A stretch of 64,000 bases of DNA. Source: Planctomycetota bacterium (lineage in GTDB: Bacteria > Planctomycetota > UBA1135 > GCA-002686595). Of this stretch, positions 49,280 to 58,002 are shown in pieces. The number at the start of each line of letters is the position of its first letter. The stretch's first letter is position 1. Position numbers and translations under genes: made by a program. Location of the stretch: contig NYYZ01000032.1 in assembly GCA_002686945.1 (NCBI GenBank), positions 1-64,000 of the forward strand. Direction: 5' to 3'. The notes under the pieces are model-generated. The model saw only the letters and a list, made by a program, of their open reading frames with translations. It was not told where the DNA came from and searched no databases.

Positions 49280-51049
49280 CTAGGGCGAGCCCTCGGCCGA
49301 AGCGCTACCGCCCCGAACCGCGCCATGCAGGCGGCGCCGCTCCTGGGCGAGGCGCTGACGCACACCCTTGGAGGTCTTGGCCTCGACCAGATCCTGAGCC
49401 AGCTGACGCGCCTGGGCGATAGGAGTCGTGCGTACTGCGTAGCGGATCTCCGGCAGGAAATTGGGGGCCGCCGAGATCGAGGTAAAGCCCATGCCCAAGA
49501 GCGACAGGGCCGCCGCCTGATCGCTGGCCAACTCACCACAAACAGCGCAGGGAACCCCCGCCTCGGAACAAACTCGGGCGATGCGGCTCAACACCCGTAC
49601 CACCGCCGGGTGAAATGGATCATACAACTCGCTGACCCGTGAATTGTCCCGGTCAACCGCCAGGAGATATTGCACCAAATCGTTGGTACCCACAGAGATG
49701 AAATCCACTCGTTCCAGGATTTCTGGCAATACCCAGACCGCAGAAGGCACCTCGATCATCACGCCGAGCATCACTCGCTGAGAGATCTCATAGCCCTGAG
49801 CCACCAGTTGCTCTCGCACCTGCCCCAAGATCTCGGCGACTCTGCGAATCTGCTCTACTGAGCTGATCATGGGCAGCAGGATGCGGACCTCCCCATGCGC
49901 GGTAGCCCGCAGCGCCGCCCGCAGTTGTACACGCAAGAGATCCTGCCACTCGATCATCACGCGAATGCCACGCCAACCAAGAGCCGGGTTGTTCTCGGAA
50001 GGCATCTTCAAATAGGGCAACTGTTTGTCCCCGCCGATGTCCAGGATGCGCAGCACCACCGGTCGCCCGCCCATGGCATCCACCATGCGCCGATAGAGGC
50101 GGTATTGGTCCTCTTCCGTCGGGAACTGACTGCGCTCCATGTAGAGAAACTCGGTACGCAATAGCCCAACCCCATCACATGTCTCTACGTCGAAGGTGTC
50201 AATGTCGCGCACCGATTCGAGATTGACAAAGACCCCAAAGGGATGGCCGTCGGGGGTCACCGATGGCAAGCCTGAAGTTGCCGCCAAGGCTCCCTGCCGT
50301 GCCTTTTTCTGGCGCTTGCGCTCAAGAAAATCATCCACCGCGTCCCGATCCGGACGCAGGGTCACGAGTCCCCCATCACCGTCGACCAGGACCTCCATGT
50401 CCTGCTCCAGGCGTGCCATCAAGTTGGGCAGGGCTACCACAGTAGGCAGTCCAAAGGAGCGAGCCAGCACAGCCCCGTGCGAGAAACGCCCGCCGGTTTC
50501 AGTCAGCACCGCCAGAATGCGATCGCGTTCCAGAAAGGTCACTACCTGTGGGGTCAGATCCGCCGCCGCCAGGACCACTTTCTCTTGACTTGCGCTGACC
50601 TCCTCCGCGTCCCGCGCCCCAAGCAGGTCACGCACGATTACCCAGGGCTCACTCAGGTCATCGGCGTAGCGGCGCACGCTATCCCCCTCAAGACCCGACA
50701 ACTGCTGGTGCAAGGTATCAATCAGGGACTGCACGGCCCACTCGGCATTGACCCGATCCTCGCGAAGGCGCTTTTCGACCTGGCTGACGGCACTGGGATC
50801 ATCGAGAATCGCCAAGTGCACACCAAAGATACCGGCCTCTTGCTCGCCTCCGCCCCGGCGCACGATTTCCTGTTGTCGATTGAGTTGTTCCTTGGCCGCG
50901 TCAAGGGCCGCGGCCAGACGCAGGACTTCGTCCTCTACCGCATCCTCGGGAATCGACCAGAGAGGTACCGTACCGGGCCTGGCGCGGATGATATGAACCT
51001 TGCCGAGGGCAAGGCCAGGTGCTACGGGGATCCCTTTGACGCTGGGCAT
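49280..51049 (-). CDS. ptsI: Phosphoenolpyruvate-protein phosphotransferase (PTS enzyme I)
   Basis: 589 residues. It transfers phosphate from PEP to HPr. The phosphohistidine is His191 in TETGGRFSHGAVLARSFG; the PEP-binding elements are GLLRTEFLYM (Arg), GTNDLVQYLLAVDRDN (metal and substrate) and the catalytic Cys in PCAVCGELASDQ. All are intact. No HPr, EIIA or sugar-specific EIIBC is nearby, so it likely belongs to a regulatory PTS with HPr elsewhere. GAAGAGAT is a moderate ribosome binding site; a TACAAT -10-like hexamer lies 17 nt upstream. Confidence 0.93.
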   Translation of the reverse strand: MPSVKGIPVAPGLALGKVHIIRARPGTVPLWSIPEDAVEDEVLRLAAALDAAKEQLNRQQEIVRRGGGEQEAGIFGVHLAILDDPSAVSQVEKRLREDRVNAEWAVQSLIDTLHQQLSGLEGDSVRRYADDLSEPWVIVRDLLGARDAEEVSASQEKVVLAAADLTPQVVTFLERDRILAVLTETGGRFSHGAVLARSFGLPTVVALPNLMARLEQDMEVLVDGDGGLVTLRPDRDAVDDFLERKRQKKARQGALAATSGLPSVTPDGHPFGVFVNLESVRDIDTFDVETCDGVGLLRTEFLYMERSQFPTEEDQYRLYRRMVDAMGGRPVVLRILDIGGDKQLPYLKMPSENNPALGWRGIRVMIEWQDLLRVQLRAALRATAHGEVRILLPMISSVEQIRRVAEILGQVREQLVAQGYEISQRVMLGVMIEVPSAVWVLPEILERVDFISVGTNDLVQYLLAVDRDNSRVSELYDPFHPAVVRVLSRIARVCSEAGVPCAVCGELASDQAAALSLLGMGFTSISAAPNFLPEIRYAVRTTPIAQARQLAQDLVEAKTSKGVRQRLAQERRRLHGAVRGGSASAEGSP

Positions 51050-51190
51050 GATCTCTTCGAGACACTATTGTACCCAAGGAGACACACCCGAGCCCAGGAC
51101 TCAAGCATCAACCATGCGGGGTCCGAAAGCAGAAAGGCGCAATCAAGGGGGATGAGCCCCACTTTTTAGCTCGTTTGCGCATGTGATCCC

Positions 51191-52489
51191 ATGCAAATGC
51201 CTACAAGCGGCCCTCACAAGGCCCCGCTCGAACCAAACATCCGCGCCCTTCCTTTTGACCAACGACAGGCCAGAGGCAAAGCAAGCGCCTGGTTGATGGG
51301 ACTCCTGAGTGTCACATTCGCCTTGCTCGCAGGAGCCGAGCCCCTGGGCCTGGAACTGTGGCTGCGTGGGATAGTGAAGCCTCTGGCAAGCATAGGAGTC
51401 GACGCCCGTCTCCTGGCACAGCTGGCCATGATCTTGGGAGCCAGCACAGTAGTGCTGTTTGCCTTGCGGCGTCAGGTCCAGTGCCTGCTCGATGGGGACC
51501 AAACCGAACGCGCGGTTTCTGAATTGGGGGCGGACTTTGTGCAGGCGGAAGAGAGTTTGCAAGACCTGCGCTCTGAACAGCTCGATCTGCGCACCCGGAT
51601 GGAACAACTTAGTGTCGTCCTCGACAAACCTCGTCCAGCAACGGACGACAAGACCATGACCGATGCAGTCTTCAATCTGGCGGCGTCCTTGGACCGGGTG
51701 CATGCACAACTGGACCAGAGCATGGCCAAGAATACCGCCGGAATGAGCGCCGATATCCAGAACCGAACGCAGGGAATCAGTCAACTGGTGGAACGCAGCC
51801 GAGATTTTCTGCAAGAGTCTTTTGAGGGCCTGGAAGATCGCCTGACCGAGGCCTTTGCTGCAGTACCCCCATCAGCGGTAGAAGAGCGAGCACTTCAAGA
51901 AGGTTCCATCAACCCTCACGAGGTTCAGCAGGGAAACGCGGACAAGGGTGAAGGTGAACCTGGGCAACAGACTTGCCAAGAGGAGACCATACAGAATGGC
52001 GAACCTCAGACTGCAGACACTACGGGACCAGATGAGGCCTTGCCTTGCGCCCCGGCCCCACACGCCTACTGCCCGAACGAGTCAGAACCCGAGGAATCAA
52101 TTGAATCTGCTTCCTCCGATGGCCTGAGTGAATTCGAGATCCTGGACCTGGGCTTGCTCGAGCACTTTGACGACGAACTCTGGGCAGCCGAGGGTGATGA
52201 CTCTCCCCACGGCGACGAAGAGATCGACCTGGACACCATCGCGTCATTGAGGCCGTCTGATCCTGAACTCAACGGAGAAGGCCACCCCTCCACAATGGCG
52301 CAACTCGAGCAGACAGGCCCCCAGTTCCAGGATGGAGCGCCAGGGGATGACCGAAATCGTCTGGAACACCCGACTCAAGAGAACTGGCCGCAGGTCTCCT
52401 GGAACGGATCCGACCCGCCGCAACCGAGGCCGGACCACGGGGAGAACCCCGAGCCGCCACCGATCTGGGATCTGTTCGAAAGCGAATAG
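51191..52489 (+). CDS. Membrane protein with coiled coil and acidic C-terminus
   Basis: 432 residues, unrecognised. Two hydrophobic segments near 36-60 (WLMGLLSVTFALLAGAEPLGL) and 72-92 (AQLAMILGASTVVLFALRR) form a hairpin in the membrane. Residues about 100-215 are coiled coil (AEESLQDLRSEQLDLRTRMEQLS and LVERSRDFLQESFEGLEDRL). The remaining 210 residues are very rich in Glu, Asp, Pro, Ser and Gly, probably disordered. Topology suggests a short cytoplasmic N-terminus, a membrane hairpin and a long cytoplasmic tail. It is divergent from ptsI. Confidence 0.6.
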   Translation: MQMPTSGPHKAPLEPNIRALPFDQRQARGKASAWLMGLLSVTFALLAGAEPLGLELWLRGIVKPLASIGVDARLLAQLAMILGASTVVLFALRRQVQCLLDGDQTERAVSELGADFVQAEESLQDLRSEQLDLRTRMEQLSVVLDKPRPATDDKTMTDAVFNLAASLDRVHAQLDQSMAKNTAGMSADIQNRTQGISQLVERSRDFLQESFEGLEDRLTEAFAAVPPSAVEERALQEGSINPHEVQQGNADKGEGEPGQQTCQEETIQNGEPQTADTTGPDEALPCAPAPHAYCPNESEPEESIESASSDGLSEFEILDLGLLEHFDDELWAAEGDDSPHGDEEIDLDTIASLRPSDPELNGEGHPSTMAQLEQTGPQFQDGAPGDDRNRLEHPTQENWPQVSWNGSDPPQPRPDHGENPEPPPIWDLFESE

Positions 52490-52515
52490 GAGCCTGCCGG
52501 CAGCTCTACCCGAAG

Positions 52516-55500
52516 TCAGGACTTGTCTTTGGGGGAGCCTTCGGTGGAGGAAGAGTCCTCGGAGTTGCTCTTGTCCGAAGAGGTCGAAGTTTCCTCAGAA
52601 GCGGCCGCAGAACTGATCTCCGCAGGTGTGGTTTCCTTCGCGGCCGGTTCAGGCTTAGGCTCGTCAGATTCGGACGGCTTGGCTTTCTTCTTGGCTTTCT
52701 TCTTGGCTTTCTTCTTAGCTGCCTTCTTGCCTTTCTTCTTGGCCTCTTTCTTGGCTTTCTTCTCGACCTTTTCCTCGGCCCTGCCCTCAACAACGGGCTC
52801 CGGGCCGGCATCCGTGGCCGGCTGAGCGTCCACCTCACCGGGGCTCTTGAAGAACTTGGCAAAGGCGTTGTTGCCACCCGTTTGGGCCTCGGCGTTGAGT
52901 TCTTTGAGATTGACACGCTCCCCACGGGGTTCACGCTCACGGTGATCGCGGGAGCCGGGGCCTCCGGCAGGTCGACGGCGCCTGCCGCTGGGATCCCCCA
53001 AGGGCATCCCGCGAGCATCTCCCGGGCGCAACTTGACCCTGGGTCCGCGGTCGGAGCGCTCTCCCTTGCCGCGTCCGGATCCACCGCCGCCGCCTTCACG
53101 ACCGCGCGAACCACGGTCCGGGGGCGGCACATCGGCAATGCTCAGAGTCAGGCGCTTCTCGCTGGACTCTTTGATGGTGGCGCGCACGGTCTGGCCCACA
53201 CTCAGGTCCTCTCGAGCATCGCGCACATAGCGACGGCCCAATTGGGATACATGCAGCATGGCCTCTCGCTCAAGGCCCACATCAACGAAGGCGCCGAAGC
53301 CAGCAACCGAAGTAATGACCCCCTCCACCACTCGACCAGGGGACAGGCGAATCGGATCAGTCTGAGGATCGAGCAATTCAGGCAAGCGATTGCGCATACG
53401 CGCGTCGCGACCGGGGAAGGACAACTCGCGCATCAGGTCGCGCCAGGTGCCCTCATCCACTCCGAAATCAGCGCGCTTGAGGCCCTTGCTGACCCCAGGA
53501 CGCCCTAGGGAATCCGCCACATTGGTACCAACGCTCTCAAGCAAGCGTCTCACCAGGGGATATTGCTCTGGGTGCAAAGAAGTGCAGTCAAGAGGCTCTT
53601 CGGACTCGGGAACCCGCAGGAAAGCGACCACACTGGCCCATTGGGCTTCAGTCAACACCTCTTCCAGGCGCAATTCCTCGCGGGACTTGATGGGTCGCTC
53701 GGCGCGGCGAGTCAAAATTCGCTGTACGGCTTCCTCATCGAGACCGGGCAGGGCCCTTAGCACTGACTCGGCAGCGGAGTTCAATCGACAACCCACCAGT
53801 GCAGCGGTGGATTCGACCATCTCGCTCAGTGCACGGCGTAGGTTGGCTTTGCTGACCAGGCTCTGCTCGGGACCGAGGGAGAGTTGCCAGGGGTCGACCT
53901 TGAGCAACTCAGCCAGCGGGTCCTGTGCGCGACGGGCCAGACTGATGGCGGTGCGTTCAGGCACACTGTGCTCGGGCAGTTCCTTGCGCGCACCCTCGGA
54001 GTTGGAATAACTCGAAAGCCCAGCATCGGTAGTCACCAGTGCTGGAACCAAGATGCCTGCCGAACGAGCGGCCAGGCGCAGTCTTGGCAAGTGACGGCGC
54101 AGGGTGCGCTGGCTGGCAATGATCAGGGCGCGGGGGTTGTTGTCCCCCACCAGCGCCGCAAGTTCACTACCCAGGTTCTCATCGGACTTGGGGACGGACT
54201 TGAACTTGGGCTTGGGAGCAGGTGCTGGCTTTTCGCTTGGAGACGCATCCGAAGCAGCCTGGTCCGGGGTTGCCTCGCTGACTTTGATCTCCTTGGTGGA
54301 AACGGCCCCATCTTCAGGAGCAGGGGCCTCAGGCAAAACCACTTCGGGGGCATCAGCCTCTGGTAGAGCTTCGGTAGTGTCCACCGTGGGCGCACTTGCC
54401 TCTGCTGAAGGCGTAGGGCTTTCCGGCTGTGGTTCCGATGCATCAACTGGGACCTTCTCGTGCACGTCAATGCGGCCCACTCGCTCTACGGCCCCATCGC
54501 GTCCAAGAACTGCGACGGTCCAGTCGCCCCTGGCAGAAATATCAATGCCCACCATCGGCAAGGGACCATGCACGGGAGCCATCAGCACTGCACGCAGGTG
54601 TTGGGTCAGGAAACGTAGAGCTTCGCGGTCTCCGCGCTCCTTGAGTTCCAAGCGCACATCAGCTTCTACCGTAGGCAGCAGACGGCGCTCAAAGCACTCC
54701 TCGGCGATTTCACGCAACAAGGACTCATACTCTGGACGGGTGAACTTGCCCAGTGCGGCGCGCACGCGTTTGAGCGCGTGTTTGGGCTCCAAGGTGATCA
54801 CTGTGGAGAGCACACGCTCTTTTTGGGCTTGTCGCAGGGCAATCAACTTATGCCCCTGCAACTGACGGAGAGATGTCTTGAGCCTGAACAATGGCTTGTG
54901 GCGTCCCGCCCGTTTCTCCTCAACGAGAGGGCGCACACGCAAATCGCCGTGCTTGCGCACCATGTTACGCACATATGCGCGCAGGGATGTGTTGCGGGCC
55001 AGACGATCCGCCAGGATTCGACGGGCCCCGGCCAGAGCCTCTTCCTCGGAATGCACGCCCTTGTCCGGCACGACATGCTGAGCGCAGAGTCGAGCCAGTT
55101 CGGGAGTCAATAATTGAGGGACTTGAGCCACCTTGACCGCAGGTTTGGGAGCGTTGATGGTCTGGGTCGCGTCCTTCACAACCGGGGCCTCGACTGCAGG
55201 ATTTTCCTGGACGGGCAGTTTCTCTCCGGAGGAAGCCCCGGACTCTTGAGCGGCATCTTCTTCGGGGCTCTCCGACTCTGCAGACGGAGCCTCCTCAGTT
55301 GAGGGGGCATCAGGCTCTGGCTGCTCGGCCCCGGTGGCATCCTCCTTTTCTGCCCCGACTTCAGCATCCTTCATAGGTTCGGAGTCCGCAGGGGGAGAAG
55401 TCTCTTCGGACACAGGGTCTTCACTCTCGACCTGTTCGGTCTCGGTATTCTCAGCCTTCTCTTGTTGTGCCTTGGGCGGCCTGGGCATTGACTTCACCAA

Positions 55501-56019
55501 CTCATCCGCCAGCGCACCAAGACCACGGTCCAACGCTAACTGCACCTCTGGTTCAGGTCGGCGATAGGGCAGGTACTGATCTTCAAGCTCGAAACGATCG
55601 GTCATGCTCCGCACCGCATCAAGGGCAGCCTTGTCAGCGCCGTCCTTCTCCATGGCCTTGAGAACCGTCGTTCGACGACGATCGAGTTCCACTAATTCCT
55701 CGCGTCGCTGACGCAGCCGACGGATATGGGCTTCGGTCAGACCGTGAGTCTGATCACGCCGAAAGCGTCCGACAAAGGGAACGGAAAGGCCGGCATCGAG
55801 CATGTCGAAGACGGCGCGCACACAGTCGACCGAGGACTTCGCTTCGCGGGCGAGGGTCTCGAGAATCAGGGAATCTGTCACGGCTCGAAGAGGGAGCTTG
55901 GTGGTGGGAATGGCCAGGGCAGACGCCACAGGGGGTCGACGCCGCTGGACATGGGAAGAAGATTGAAGAACAAATCCTACCCCCTGCATGGAGGGGCGGG
56001 GGGGGATCGCAGGAATCAA
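52516..56019 (-). CDS. tex: Tex/S1-domain RNA-binding protein with long low-complexity insertions
   Basis: 1167 residues, against about 750-780 in usual Tex. Conserved parts: N-terminal helical (residues about 47-150: SLILETLAREAKSSVDCVRAVF, DAGLSVPFVGRFRRDQTHGL), YqgF-like (MVGIDISARGDWTVAVLGRDG), helix-hairpin-helix (LRALPGLDEEAVQRILTRRAE), and S1 (GRVVEGVITSVAGFGAFVDVG). Two acidic insertions (about 190-310 and 550-640, rich in E, P, S, A) interrupt the core. The C-terminal tail after the S1 domain is Arg/Gly-rich and then KKKAKKKAKKKAKK (about 1100-1130). Tex controls transcription and RNA stability. The start may be a GTG at 55881, since residues 1-46 are not Tex-like. Confidence 0.87.
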   Translation of the reverse strand: MIPAIPPRPSMQGVGFVLQSSSHVQRRRPPVASALAIPTTKLPLRAVTDSLILETLAREAKSSVDCVRAVFDMLDAGLSVPFVGRFRRDQTHGLTEAHIRRLRQRREELVELDRRRTTVLKAMEKDGADKAALDAVRSMTDRFELEDQYLPYRRPEPEVQLALDRGLGALADELVKSMPRPPKAQQEKAENTETEQVESEDPVSEETSPPADSEPMKDAEVGAEKEDATGAEQPEPDAPSTEEAPSAESESPEEDAAQESGASSGEKLPVQENPAVEAPVVKDATQTINAPKPAVKVAQVPQLLTPELARLCAQHVVPDKGVHSEEEALAGARRILADRLARNTSLRAYVRNMVRKHGDLRVRPLVEEKRAGRHKPLFRLKTSLRQLQGHKLIALRQAQKERVLSTVITLEPKHALKRVRAALGKFTRPEYESLLREIAEECFERRLLPTVEADVRLELKERGDREALRFLTQHLRAVLMAPVHGPLPMVGIDISARGDWTVAVLGRDGAVERVGRIDVHEKVPVDASEPQPESPTPSAEASAPTVDTTEALPEADAPEVVLPEAPAPEDGAVSTKEIKVSEATPDQAASDASPSEKPAPAPKPKFKSVPKSDENLGSELAALVGDNNPRALIIASQRTLRRHLPRLRLAARSAGILVPALVTTDAGLSSYSNSEGARKELPEHSVPERTAISLARRAQDPLAELLKVDPWQLSLGPEQSLVSKANLRRALSEMVESTAALVGCRLNSAAESVLRALPGLDEEAVQRILTRRAERPIKSREELRLEEVLTEAQWASVVAFLRVPESEEPLDCTSLHPEQYPLVRRLLESVGTNVADSLGRPGVSKGLKRADFGVDEGTWRDLMRELSFPGRDARMRNRLPELLDPQTDPIRLSPGRVVEGVITSVAGFGAFVDVGLEREAMLHVSQLGRRYVRDAREDLSVGQTVRATIKESSEKRLTLSIADVPPPDRGSRGREGGGGGSGRGKGERSDRGPRVKLRPGDARGMPLGDPSGRRRRPAGGPGSRDHREREPRGERVNLKELNAEAQTGGNNAFAKFFKSPGEVDAQPATDAGPEPVVEGRAEEKVEKKAKKEAKKKGKKAAKKKAKKKAKKKAKPSESDEPKPEPAAKETTPAEISSAAASEETSTSSDKSNSEDSSSTEGSPKDKS

Positions 56020-56235
56020 GAGCCTCCGTCAGACAAGGCTTGGTGCCCAAAGCGGGCGAAAAGGACCTCTTGAGAACAGAAAGCCAGAGAACTTCAGCAA
56101 CCGGGCGCCCAAGTCGTCAGCGGTTGGGCGAGGCGCGCCCAGAATGGACCAAGGTCCGGAGCCTGCAGCGGATAGCAGAGAAAATCCCACAGGAAAGCCG
56201 CTGGAAGAGCCCCACGAGTCCAGTCAAGCGGTGCC

Positions 56236-56808
56236 TCAGCCACGCATGGCCTGCACGAGAGCCTGACCAAAACGCATGCCAGACGACTCATCCTGAGCGG
56301 TCACCAAGTGACCCGCCACCTCGACCTGGCGCGAGGTGAACTTGCCACCGGCTTTGCGCGCATCTTCCTGACAGATCCTGGCGCCGGTGACCCGACTGCC
56401 CTTGACTACCCCCGCATTGGCAAGAGCACAAAGAGCATTGCCCCAGCTCGCGACCATTTTTTCGTCAGCGTGGGCGTCACGGATCAGGCGCGCAACACGC
56501 TCGTCCTGGACCAGAGGATTGGCCCCATCGCAACCGCAAATCACAATGCCTTGGTAGGTATCCATGGCCTCGCCTTCGATAGTGCCATCCACGACCACCT
56601 CGTCCTGTAATCGGCCCAGCGCGGCACCATCGGATCCCAAAGTGACCGCACGAGAACCGATGGCCTCGTTGTAAAGACTTGAACGTGCATAGCGCAGAAT
56701 CTGGTCCCCGAAGTTCTCTTGCGGAACGATGAAAAGCACATTTTCTTCGTGGGTGTGAATCGAAAGACCGTCCGCGTCGAGTTTCGGTTCCGTTTCTTCG
56801 TTTCCCAT
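56236..56808 (-). CDS. DJ-1/PfpI-family protein lacking the nucleophile
   Basis: 190 residues. The core reads VLFIVPQENFGDQILRYARSSL, then IVICGCDGANPLVQDERVARLIRDAHADEKMVAS, then LANAGVVKGSRVTG, with the C-terminal ESSGMRFGQALVQAM (the usual 'das.efgl.lv.al'). In canonical members the nucleophile elbow is A-I-C-H-G; here V119-A-S-W-G-N, so the Cys is Gly123 and the His is Asn124. The Glu of the N-terminal loop also is not obvious. So hydrolase activity is unlikely; it may be a binding protein or a peptide-sensing pseudoenzyme. Cys127 nearby is not at the nucleophile position. Confidence 0.72.
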   Translation of the reverse strand: MGNEETEPKLDADGLSIHTHEENVLFIVPQENFGDQILRYARSSLYNEAIGSRAVTLGSDGAALGRLQDEVVVDGTIEGEAMDTYQGIVICGCDGANPLVQDERVARLIRDAHADEKMVASWGNALCALANAGVVKGSRVTGARICQEDARKAGGKFTSRQVEVAGHLVTAQDESSGMRFGQALVQAMRG

Positions 56809-56890
56809 GGTGTTCCTATTGTTGCGCTCGACTCGAAGGCGTCAAGCATGTCTGATGGGTTGGGGTGGTGAACCTCTGAAAAAGAAGGCC

Positions 56891-57931
56891 TCAGGCCAAG
56901 AACTCAAAAACCGAAAGCCGTCCCTCTTCGGCCAACAGGCCCGCCCCATCTGCCACGTTCCAATCCACTCGCTCATCCAGACCGGGAACTGTCCAAACCC
57001 CGAGAGGTCGGCCCGTGAGGGCATCAAGGGCGTTGAGCTGGTTGCCCCGCTCCAAGTACAACTTGCCCGAGTCAGCGGAAATCGAAGCCTCGGGAAACTC
57101 GTCGTGATCCTTGGTTTCAAGTACCTCAATCCACTCGGGCGCGCTCATAGAACTGCCTGTGGCAGGCATGGCGATCAGGGAAAGCGTATCCCGGATGCCT
57201 CCGGAGGGATGCAAGGCAACCGAGCGCATCAGGTCCGAGGCCGCTTCGCCCTCCAAGACCTCATCGAGGCTCTCGGTCAAGAGCACGGCCACCGTACCGG
57301 TGGCCACCAGGCCATGGATCACTGGCAAGAGGGGTGGAATCATGACCTCCAAGAAGTTGCCGCTCTTGCTGTCGATGGCCAAGAGGCCCTGGCCCCCTGC
57401 TCGGGTGGAGAAGACCACCAGCACCCGATCGTCCAATGGCATGCACTGGTGATAGCGCTCTCCTTCGCGGCTGTAGCTCCAGGCCTCTACAAGACCATTG
57501 GTGTCCATACTGAAAATGCGGCCGGCAGAACAACAGTACACGGACTCGTTGTCAAAGCTGGCCTGATCAAAAACCGGAATCGTGGCCACATCAAGAATCT
57601 CGCCACTCTCGACCGACATGCGCACGACGCGATGTCCATGGGCCGTGGGCCCCAGCACGAGCACATGGCTGCGCGCTCCGAAACCCACTGCGAATCCCCT
57701 GCCATAGCCAACCTCGCAAGGGACCATCCAGCATTGCTCGCCGGTGGCGCGGTCCATCGCGCCCAGCTTGCCAGGGATCACATCATCCGGCCACTTGCCG
57801 CCAGGAGGGGCATCATAGCCGTGGACCAGAATCGGTCCCTGGGAAGAGATTCCGATTCCATCAACGATGGTCGCCAGCTCGCGACTCCATCTTCTCTTGG
57901 CTGTACTGGGCATCTGTTGCAAGGATAGCAT
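56891..57931 (-). CDS. Predicted beta-propeller protein (PQQ/WD-like)
   Basis: 346 residues from ATG 57931; starts at 57970 or 57913 are also possible. Repeats with a Gly-aromatic pattern (LGAMDRATGEQCWMVPCEVG, GRIFSMDTNGLVEAWSY, GLLAIDSKSGNFLEVMI, QLNALDALTGRPLGVWTV) resemble the PQQ-like propeller blades of BamB and related proteins. No signal peptide, so probably cytoplasmic. No cofactor motif. It lies between DJ-1-like and fusA on the same strand. Function unknown. Confidence 0.62.
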   Translation of the reverse strand: MLSLQQMPSTAKRRWSRELATIVDGIGISSQGPILVHGYDAPPGGKWPDDVIPGKLGAMDRATGEQCWMVPCEVGYGRGFAVGFGARSHVLVLGPTAHGHRVVRMSVESGEILDVATIPVFDQASFDNESVYCCSAGRIFSMDTNGLVEAWSYSREGERYHQCMPLDDRVLVVFSTRAGGQGLLAIDSKSGNFLEVMIPPLLPVIHGLVATGTVAVLLTESLDEVLEGEAASDLMRSVALHPSGGIRDTLSLIAMPATGSSMSAPEWIEVLETKDHDEFPEASISADSGKLYLERGNQLNALDALTGRPLGVWTVPGLDERVDWNVADGAGLLAEEGRLSVFEFLA

Positions 57932-58002
57932 CCCGCCCCAGCAAGTTCTCATGCCAAAACATGAGGGCACCCTGAGACGGTCGATTGAGTGAGTGCTGCC
58001 AG

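Noticed and set aside
56020..56235. Gap between tex and the DJ-1-like gene checked for tRNA or small RNA
   Set aside because: No cloverleaf, T-loop or conserved RNA pattern recognised; GC-rich without T-runs.
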